Shown: positions 55,401-64,000 of the stretch, in pieces
How positions within the stretch are numbered: position 1 is the first letter of the stretch
How the letters are laid out: each line of letters opens with the position of its first letter
Assembly (NCBI GenBank): GCA_017591395.1
Contig: WEDG01001086.1
Location: 1-64,000 of the forward strand
Source: Schistocephalus solidus
Lineage: Eukaryota; Platyhelminthes; Cestoda; Diphyllobothriidea; Diphyllobothriidae
Direction: 5' to 3'
DNA: 64,000 bases
Notes under the pieces: model-generated
Seen by the model: only the letters and a program-made list of their open reading frames with translations
Database searches by the model: none
Told to the model about the DNA's origin: nothing
Program-made: the position numbers and the translations under genes

Positions 55401-56029
55401 ATTTTCGAACGTAGTTATATTTTTTCGACTTACTCAAGAAAGGCTTTCCGTACACTTTAAATGGAAGTTGACGCGGTGCCTACGTTTTTTGACCTTTTCT
55501 GTAAAAGTTTTTTTTCTTAAAAAGTTGGTATTTCTTAAAAAGCTTCTACTTCTTTTGAATATTTTTGTGTTTCTTAATTCCCTTAAAGTTTGCTCAGTAG
55601 TATTTTAAAGCCTTGGTCTACTCGTTGCTGCTGGTTTGCGACGGATTAGCAGTCATTCGCAAATATCGGAATTTTGCTCGTGATTCTACTGTAATTTGGT
55701 AATTGGTTTCTGTAATTGGTTTCTTTACTTCCTCGCTCACAAGTACGTTGACTCTTCGGACGTCCATGTTTCCCTATGCAGACACCTCACTTAGAGGGAG
55801 GATGACCATACGGAAACAAAATAACAAAGTTAACAATAAGTTGAATGTCCTTACTTGTATTATCTTGGCGGCCAGTTGGTACGAACCTTAAATGTGCACT
55901 TATATCAATAATTCATTATCCAGTAGCCCCGTATAATTTCATATTTTGCGTTAAATTCCCTGGAGTACAACTGTTTACATCTTATATGTTAAACACCGAC
56001 CTTTAGCCCAGCGCAATCATCATCTCTAG
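52405..56029. other. No gene recognised
   Basis: AT-rich; isolated open frames of 60-90 codons on both strands show no domain, codon pattern or element similarity that I can support. Confidence 0.4.
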
Positions 56030-56100
56030 CTGTAATCTTCTTATCTCTAACCTAAATCTTTCTAGTTCTAACTCAAACCCTAACCCATCCAACCTTGGAT
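56030..56100 (-). repeat. Degenerate CTAACC-rich stretch
   Basis: CTCTAACCTAAATC, TTCTAACTCAAACCCTAACC and CCAACC in about 70 bases: the complement-strand counterpart of the stretch at 51905-52015. Confidence 0.45.
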
Positions 56101-59034
56101 TTTAGCGCAGGGACAGCAGTCATAATTGTGTAATTTAGAGGCATGTCCTACCTGCAATTGATATCTTAATTTTAATTAGTCCGCTTTGAATTATATCTTG
56201 GTGGTAAAGAGTTTAAAATGATATTCCTGGGTAGAAACACCGTATACATATTTAAACATTTGTTTCAGGGCCGATATGACGCTAATTTTATAACTGTTTA
56301 AAAATTCACGGATATATTCCACAAGAAGACCTGACGGTGGGTGCTCAAAATGACCTGAACCAGGATAACCGCAAACACGAACCGAAAGTAAATTCAGAGA
56401 ATGTTGCTCCCGACAATGAAATAGTCAGTTTAATCCGCAGGGCCTCGAACTTTTATAAACGTTCGATAAAGCTTTACTGATGTTGGTTCCCTAAGTACTG
56501 AGGGAAGTGGCCCTGAACTGCAGCAAGGCTTTATACAATTTCTGAATTTCAGTTTCCAAATCAATCGCTAGTATGTCACTCGCGTGATAGTATAGAGATG
56601 GTATCGTGTCCAATCTGCCATCCACAGTCAACACGTAAGGCGTCAACCCAAATGAAAAAGCATATCCAATACAACACTTATGGTATCAATTGGCGAGAGA
56701 CAACATCATTCGAATCTGAATATACTCTTCCTTATGTAAGTGCCCACAGGTAGCAAACACGCACCTCTTACAGGTATGTTTCTAAGGATGCAACAGCCAA
56801 GATGCATACAGCTGTTTCCCTGTTGTTACCGATCATCAGTTACGTAACGGCAAAAGCTTGGCGTTCAGTCTTTTATTATTAAAATCTCCGAGGCTATGGC
56901 ATAGACTGCAGCTGACTTCGTGTTTCCTGTAATCCATCCGCTAAAAGGTACTGTAAGAAAACGGTAAATAAAATCGTTTATTAATTTGCACATTTAATGA
57001 TTTGGGGAAATTACAGGGAGCAGAATGTTAGAAGACTGAGATGGAGAGTACTGAAGCGCAAAGTAGCGGTTCGGAAGAGACACTGGTGGCGTCTAATCGC
57101 ACATGCCGAAGGCATGCAAAATGCAGCTTTACCGAGAAAATAATAGTGAGTTGGGAAAGCAACAGGAAGTTATTTTAATGGCTCATAAACCGATATGTTA
57201 TTCTGACTCGCGCTTTATGAGCTGCACTGTAAAGACCGTATGACGTGATCTAGCTTTTAGCCTAAAATAGAGGAACTTGAAAGGCTTTGATACACTACAA
57301 GGGCAGCCATTTGTTATGGTCCTTTAAACGTTTTTAATACGTAACTATGGGTCCCACAGCTCAAATAAATATAGCAAATTTCCTTATCACATTTAGAATT
57401 TAGAAGCCGTACCGAAGTGGATATTTAAGTAGGCAAAATAAAGGCGAATTTCTTTTTTCCTCCACATACAAACAGACCCTAGTATGAATGTAGGAATAAT
57501 ACAGCAAGCGAGATAAATAGGCATTGACGGGTGGTCATCCTTCAAGTTATCTAATGGGGACAGCAAATTCGGTTCACGTGTTTGTTTAGGAATGAGCATG
57601 CTTGAACAACTAGAAATAAGGTTCACTCTCAAATGCAAACGTTTAAATGTCCCCAAATATACCTTTACAAGCATCACACTTTGGTAGATTACTTTACCTC
57701 AAGACAAAATATGTCAATAAACTTATTGATTTAAACCTTGTCCTCGAAACTACTTGCAGAGTGATATTCAGTTGCCTAAATCAAGACTGCTTAACCGCTT
57801 CTTGCGCGATCAAGAAGAAGCATTAACCTGGTGAGCATAGGACCTAATCCAATTCAAAAATGTGGTATGCCTTAGGAAAACATCTTACGAGTTGGAAACT
57901 CAGCAGATAAATGCTAGGGTGTCAGTTATTGTGAAGCAGGTTGCAAAACTCCCCTCAATCACTTTTATACATGATATTCGGATAATTTTGGGATATACGT
58001 CTGAGTGCATCTCAGGTGCTTCGAATGGCAACGCTTGCGCCGCACTCGAATTAATCTGACACGGCGTCCTGCCTACAGGAGTTTGATGCTACAACGGGTT
58101 TCGAATCCAAAATGAATACCACAAAGGAAAAATGTACGGCGAAGGTTCTGGTGCGGAAGCTTTCGAGGCAAAACTGAACCAGTACGTTCACTCCCGCAGC
58201 CAAGCGCTCCCTTAGCGGCGTACGCAGGTTGTCCCCTGCCTTCGATTTAGGAGAGTAAGTTCAATACTTAATAACCGCATCATACAAAGTTTCGTCATGC
58301 AGCATTAGCAAGGGAAATCAATATTAACTCAACTTTATATAAGGAGCATGTTCAAGGCTTTCAGATGTACGCCATTAAAAGAAGTACGAGAGCATCACAG
58401 AGCCTTCCATTTCCCGTACATTAGAAGACAAGCGGATGTCATCTTACTTTCTGTATAATACCTAAAATTAACTCTTTTCATGTTCCTAAAGGCAAGCCTG
58501 AATTGATAATTCTTAAATTCGTCAAGTAATATCACGAAGCACACGCTAGTCTGGATAGAGAAATTTCACTGCGGCAAGGTAAGATGAAAGAGATGAGAAT
58601 ATTCTACAAAGGTGACTTTCGAAAAAAAAACAAAAAAGTTGGACAGATAGATATAAACAACATATTACATGTTGTGGAGTGAAAAAAAATATCACTTCCG
58701 AAGTGTACTTTCGCACAAAAACTTTAGTCACTATGACGCCAGTTAAAGCGAATGAGTAAGCATCTATTCCTGTAATAAAGTTTAAAAATTAAAATTCAAG
58801 AATAAACAATGTGGACGGTTGTTAATCAGATATTGAGCAAACCAGTCAATCACTCCGATGTCTCACTTTTTGGAAAAAATTAAATGACAGCTTCAAGAAG
58901 GTCTCTTAGAGGCTGCTTTAATGTTAAAACCCTGAAATTTGCAAAAGACGCTGGGAGAACATTTTTATATTAGAAATAGATGAATCAATAAGCTACTTCA
59001 GTGTAAGAATAAACAGTGGTTGCTAAAGGTATCC
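56101..59034. other. No gene recognised
   Basis: No reading frame or terminus that I can support; includes a 94-codon minus-strand frame (57393-57677) with no recognisable domain. Confidence 0.4.
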
Positions 59035-59234
59035 TTTTTTAGCTCAGTTTTATTAAGGAACAGATAGTAAAAAACCTCTGAGCTCCCTATTATTTACAAA
59101 GGGGCGAAGGAAACATCGATACATAAGGAAAATTGAATATAAACATTTCCAAAATGACATGGGAGAAGCAAGCAGCCGTCGACTAGTCGACAAAATACAC
59201 TTAAAAGACTACTTACTTGTTGTGAGTAGTATAA

Positions 59235-60958
59235 TTATAAGCGATTGAAATAGATGGTTTGATAAGCGTCGAGTTTGCGCTTAAGAGAATTCACGGCAGT
59301 AGAGAGAACAACATGCGTGGGCACAGCGATCCGCGCTGCAACTAAGCTGTTACCGAAGAAGTATGTGCGTCCATCGACCCTTGCTTTACCGGTGCGTAGT
59401 TTTAAAGGGTGACCTTGCAAGGTGGGCGTGCTTGTCAGAGTGAAAATATCATTGGGAATAAACCAAAAGGCCAGGCCATTCATAATGCGAAAGGTTAGTA
59501 TGAGGTCTCCTCGTAGTTGCCTGTTGGAAAGGGGAAATAGGTTATGGGTCGTTAGTCTGTTTTCATAGGTTAGCGATCGCAGGCCTTTAGTCATTTTGGT
59601 CGCCCTCTGGACCTTTTCTAAGATGGTTCTATCCTTGTCAGTCCGAAGTTACCATGCCTATATGGCATTTTCTAGGTAAAGCCACACGAAGCTTCCAAAT
59701 ATTTTGGTGAAATAGTCTTAGTCGAATCCCATAAAGGCGCGTCTGATTATTGCAATACAGACATGACTGACTTGGTCACCTTCGTGCAGTTCAGTGTTGG
59801 TTTGAGTTACGATGTAATCCACACACCCAAGTCCTTCTGACTGTTGACTGGTTGCAGTGATGTACCATTTAGAAAGTAAATTCTCGGGCTCCACAGCGGC
59901 CAATTTAAAGAAAATTGCACTTACTGACATTGAAGGGCATAAGCCAACGCTTTGACCAGTCCTTTAGCCTGCTCAAGTTCAGTCGCAGATGGTCTTTGTT
60001 TGCCATATTGTCAACAACTTTTCATAACTTTATGTCATCAGCAAACAGGAGGACAGTACATTCAAGGTCCTTGACAAAGTCATTGCTGAAAACAAGGAAT
60101 AATATGGGGCATAATACTGAGCCCTCTGGGACGCCACTCACCACGGTTACCTCTGAGGACTACTGGCATCCGACCTGTACTCTTTGGGTCGTCCAATCAG
60201 AAAGTTCTGGATCCATGCAAGGAGACTTCCACGAAATCCTACGCTGCGCACTTAATGCAGGAGACGTTGGTAAGGAACGCTGGCGAAGGCCTTTTGGAAG
60301 TCGATGTAAATGGCATGCACCATTTTTCCTTAGTCACGTGCTTTGGTGCAGCGTTCAAGTGAGACCAGTAGGTTCGTAAGACAAAACCTACCACTGCGAA
60401 AGCCGTGTTGGGCATCGGAGAGGAGGTGATTCTGCTTGAGGAACTGCATCAACGCTTTATTGATTATTTTCTCCATGATTTTACAAGAGATGGAGGTAAG
60501 GCTCACCGGGCTGTACTTATTTGCAGACGCTTAGCTTCCATTCTTGAATAGCGTAGTGATGGTTACGTTCTGCCAATCGGAGGGTAGACACCGAGTAGCA
60601 AACGACGCCTGGAAGAGTAAGGCTAGCGGTTTGGCCATTTCCGAAGCTAGCTTGGCCGGGATTGCATCAGGGCCTGGAGAGGTCAACTTTTTCAGGTTAA
60701 GCAACTCTTCCTAAATGATTTCTTCGGTAAAGTGGACTGTTTCCATAGTAGACATTACCTCGTCTTCACAAGTGGGTGGCAAAAATTCAGGTTCTGTTGT
60801 CACGACGGACCGGAAGAACCGAGAAAGATGTTCAGCCTTATGCCGGTCCTCTGAGATTTCCATGCCCTCGACAGTTGGTTAAAGTGGGTTTGGATCCTTG
60901 TTTCGCGTGCGCTGCCTAATTAAACCGTAAAGGATTTAGGGATTAATTATGGCACGGT
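59235..60958 (-). pseudogene. Reverse transcriptase of element P
   Basis: Leftwards: LTSPGPDAIPAKLASEMAKP (60690), CLPSDWQNVTITTLFKNGS (60570), SLTSISCKIMEKIINKALMQ (60500), DAQHGFRSGRFCLTNLLVSL (60410), YIDFQKAFASVPYQRLL (60305). The catalytic FADD is intact (complement of 60034-60045). C-terminal frame 59594-59235: LFPLSNRQLRGDLILTFRIM and LQGHPLKLRTGKARVDGRTY FFGN. Frameshifts and stops throughout the middle. Confidence 0.85.
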
Positions 60959-62064
60959 TCAACAGATCTTCTTCGAAGACTCATCGATCTCTGACAATGA
61001 GAATTTTGACACGGTTTCTTTGCAAATTGTAGCCGTTGAAAACTTCCAGTGTCTTATCAATGTGGTATCTTTTCCATAGTTTCCTCTTCTTGTTAACTTC
61101 GACCAAAGTCCGTTTGTTAGCCTTTTTTGCATGATTCGGCAGTGCTTACAAATGAGGTTGTGGATTACGTCTTTGAATTTTCCCCAAGCCTCGTCGATAT
61201 TGTCGGAGAATATGGATGTCCAGTCGATAGGAGAAAGGTAATTTTTCATCTGTTCGAAATTCCCATGCCAAATATTTGGTCGGAGATCAAGTGATTGAGC
61301 CGGCAAAGAGAATAATGTGTATTCCCACATGACAACCACATGATCGCTCTTGTCTAAAGGCGGTAAACAATTCACAACGTCAATGTTGTCAGGCGACCTA
61401 GTGGACACGAGGTCGAGGCAGTTCATCTGTTGGCCCTCGCGAACCCTCGTCGAAAAAAAGACGTGCTGGGTAAGAAGTAAAGTGCCAGTTGTGCACAGAA
61501 GCTGCTGATCAAATGCTGTTTCAGAGCAGCCGCGTAAGCGGAGTTCCAGTCAATGTTAGGTGCATTAAAGCCCCCAACGATGAGAGCATTCGGCCGCGTA
61601 GCAAATACCTTCAGTTCATCCAGCAATTGGGCATCAGCTTCAGGGTCTTTTCTGGGGTCGATACACAGCTAAGATATTAAGGCTTTGAGAACACGTTGTT
61701 CTTACGGTCAACCATACTGCTTCCGTACAAGTCAACTGTGACGTTTTTCTGAAACATGCAAGCCATTCTTTGAAAATGTTGCTATGCCTCCACCCCTTCG
61801 ATTTTCTCCGTCTCGGCGAAACAGTTGGAATCAAGGAAGTGCCAGCTCCATGTCGCCAACCTGTTCCGACAACCAGGTTTCTGTTATCGAGATAAGGTCT
61901 GGGAGCAGGTCACGAACATGGATTCTCAGTCCATCCCTTTTTGGTAGGAGGCTTTGTGTGTTACTGTACATGACTTTCAGCTTTGAATTCAGGCGAGATC
62001 CGTTTTTAGCCCCGACCCAGTCTACTGGAGTAACTGTGCGGTCATACGAACCGGTTTGATCCAC
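60959..62064 (-). pseudogene. Endonuclease and linker of element P
   Basis: LKVMYSNTQSLLPKRDGLRI and LLPDLISITETWLSEQVGDM (62064-61850), RRRKSKGWRHSNIFKEW (61800), LDELKVFATRPNALIVGGFN APNIDW (61620-61550; the GDFN box reads GGFN), MNCLDLVSTRSPDNIDVVNC LPPLDKSDHVVVMWEYTLFS (61426-61310), PNIWHGNFEQMKNYLSPIDW. SDH and TETWL are kept; the GDFN Asp is Gly. Confidence 0.8.
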
Positions 62065-62090
62065 AGTGGGGCTGAGGATCGTTTTACTAT

Positions 62091-64000
62091 TTATCTTTTA
62101 TAGATTTTCAGGTTCTGTTCTCCGTTGACGCACCGTGTTCTCAATTCAAGGAATAAACGCCAAAAACTTTAAAAGATAATTCAGCTTCATGTCTAATCAA
62201 ATGAGCAATTGAGGCATTGAAAGAAACTATGTAAATCTAATGCTTTCGGCTCAAAGGTTTTGTGCTGATGTGCAGATGGAGTATTAAAATACTGGCGATT
62301 TTTATAGTAAATTGCGTATCATTTATCTGTAACATTAAACAACGCGCCTAGTTGTAACATTTGATTAAACAAATAATGGCAGCAACTCAATATTATTTTA
62401 AATATAATTGTATGAGTAGCGAAAAACCTCTCATGATGCAGTTGCGTACCGACATGCATCGAACAATAAACAAATTTACTATAAGCGGTCTCTATTTTAA
62501 TGAAAAAGAAAATGATTTTTGAAAATACTATCTCACCAGTAACTCATTCTCAGTGCGTATTAGAGGTTTGTCATGTTTTATTAATGCCTTGTGATACACA
62601 TGTTTGCATATACCAAAATTTAAAAAGCGCAAGCCAAAGTTTTCATGCAACCTAATTCAGGTAGCCTGTTTAAGGTTTATGAATGTTTTTTATCTACCCA
62701 TTAACTCTCCTGGATGAAGTGTTAACTTACAATAGTTTTCATTAGTTCAGTAGGATTTCATAGAACTCTTTAATCTAGTCAGTTTTTGTCAGAAAAAGAT
62801 TTTTTTACCATTAGGGATGATTAGAATTTGTTACAAGGGATGCGACCACTTGTAAGATTAGTCCAAACAATAAGTCGTGGAATTGCGCAAAACAAAGCCA
62901 CACAAAAAGTGTTTTTAAATTGGAAGCCGACAAACGCAATACGCGCAGACATGTACACAATTACCAAGATTAACTGAAACCATCGTCTTAAAGGAGCAAA
63001 CTAGCTGTCAGTGGATCTCTCAGCAGATGGCATTACACTCATTAAACATTTTGATCTGGCATGCGCTCAAAAAGCCATGATACTCAAGCCTTTCTAAGAA
63101 ACATAGTCCTTTTGAGAATACACTCCTAAATTTTTCCTTATGGTTGTTCTGTAGATGACTAGGAATGTTTGATGTGTAAAACTAAGCGTCCACGGAACCC
63201 TTGTGCAATAGCATCAGTGCGAAATTATTACAACTACAGAGTTATATTTCTTAAAATTAATTGATTACGGAAGGAATCATGCTACCCTCAGTTGTTTATA
63301 ATGGCATCCAGTGCGGTGTTGTAACTCTGCCCCTCAAATAAAGAAGGCAGTAGCGTGCGCACTTGTTTTACTCTTGAAAAAACAACCTAATTAGCGGTTC
63401 ATTTAATTGACGTTATTGAATATGCCAAGGTCGTCGACATGCTAAGTCCGACAAAAAACAGGTCCTTGGCTGGACTTTGAACCCCTTGTTACCCTAACCA
63501 TCTTTGAGTATCTACGGCTTACGTGGTTCAGTTTACTGTTAATCTTGTGAGAGTATATCTGTGTACAGACCGGCAACAGGATTTTCTGTAGCGCGAAGTC
63601 TAGTGCTTCTTAAGCGAGATACTGGACTTTATCTGAACCCAGTGTTAAAAGGCTTACTGCCTTAAAAAGTAACATACAGATGATTTATAATAAGGTCTAC
63701 AAGATTGCTTTGACTTTTGTAGTTAACGAAATTATATGAAAAAAATAAAAAGTAAGTGGGTACTGATATTATCTCTGTTAAATACAACCGGGGGGTATGA
63801 AAAAAGTAAAAATAAGGGGTCTAGATACGCAAAAACGTCAGCTAAATCGAAGTGAAAAAAGATGAGCACTCTATGAAGTGCGCTTAAATGAACTTGATGG
63901 GTATAATAGCTCGGAATCGACCAAGCGTGCGATAAAAAAGCATTATCTATTTTATGTATTATTGAATAGTTTTTTCTGGAAATTTACTGAATGCATTGTT
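62091..64000. other. No gene recognised
   Basis: AT-rich sequence to the window end without a supportable coding region, RNA gene or element. Confidence 0.4.

Larger units (their letters stand above)
59035..62090 (-). mobile_element. Non-LTR retrotransposon P (I-like), minus strand
   Basis: Left (3') end contains the complement of AATAGGGAGCTCAGAGG and CCTTAATAAAACTGAGCT, resembling the element I terminus. Coding extends right to about 62064, where the frame begins with the endonuclease N-terminus. About 3 kb; the ORF1-like module is absent or beyond recognition, so it is probably 5'-truncated. Confidence 0.8.

Overview
This window is eukaryotic, intron-bearing, moderately AT-rich genomic DNA dominated by decayed transposable elements. 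There are no operons, Shine-Dalgarno sites or prokaryotic genes. The only host coding sequence I can support is two exons of an SCP/CTDSP-type FCP1-domain phosphatase at the left end (120-269 and 4280-4465, + strand). The mix of CR1/Jockey-like non-LTR elements, a Ty3/gypsy element with a TGGTGACC primer-site start, and tRNA-like repeats fits a large flatworm genome, perhaps a tapeworm. That placement is inference from recognition of protein styles; nothing in the window proves it.

Layout. 1-5.3 kb: host exons and a 4-kb intron. 5.34-9.73 kb: two copies (A on +, B on -) of one non-LTR family (family 1) meeting tail to tail about 35 bases apart. 9.74-11.15 kb: a third, more diverged non-LTR remnant. 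12.6-13.2 kb: a tandem pair of about 303-base units, each with a tRNA-like cloverleaf. 13.9-20.2 kb: a Tigger/pogo transposase pseudogene split by C, a long (4.8 kb) family 1 element on the minus strand. 20.2-27.4 kb: a family 2 element on the minus strand split cleanly by a family 3 element (E). 27.4-37.0 kb: a Ty3/gypsy element (5' LTR, gag, integrase end, 3' LTR) broken by non-LTR pieces. One of these (G) looks like a full-length 5.7-kb family 3 copy sitting inside the 3' LTR. 37.3-41.5 kb: element I, split by a minus-strand insertion. 41.9-50.2 kb: a chain of family 2, I-like and family 1 fragments, one junction being an in-frame chimera. 50.2-59 kb: element-poor sequence with degenerate TTAGGN-like stretches. 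59.0-62.1 kb: element P (-). 62.1-64 kb: nothing recognised.

How it works together: the window records successive rounds of target-primed retrotransposition. Insertion order can be read from who interrupts whom: C is younger than Tigger, E younger than D/F, G and H/R1 younger than the gypsy element, R2 younger than I, and the short tail inside A younger than A. A recurrent protein feature is an ORF1-like RNA-binding module directly upstream of, and in C in the same stop-free frame as, the APE-type endonuclease. This arrangement is seen or implied in three families.

Caveat: many single-base indels separate near-identical copies, and two compensating indels occur inside the conserved host exon. 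Either the assembly is imperfectly polished or the host locus is a decayed copy. Frameshifts in element genes should therefore not all be read as biological.
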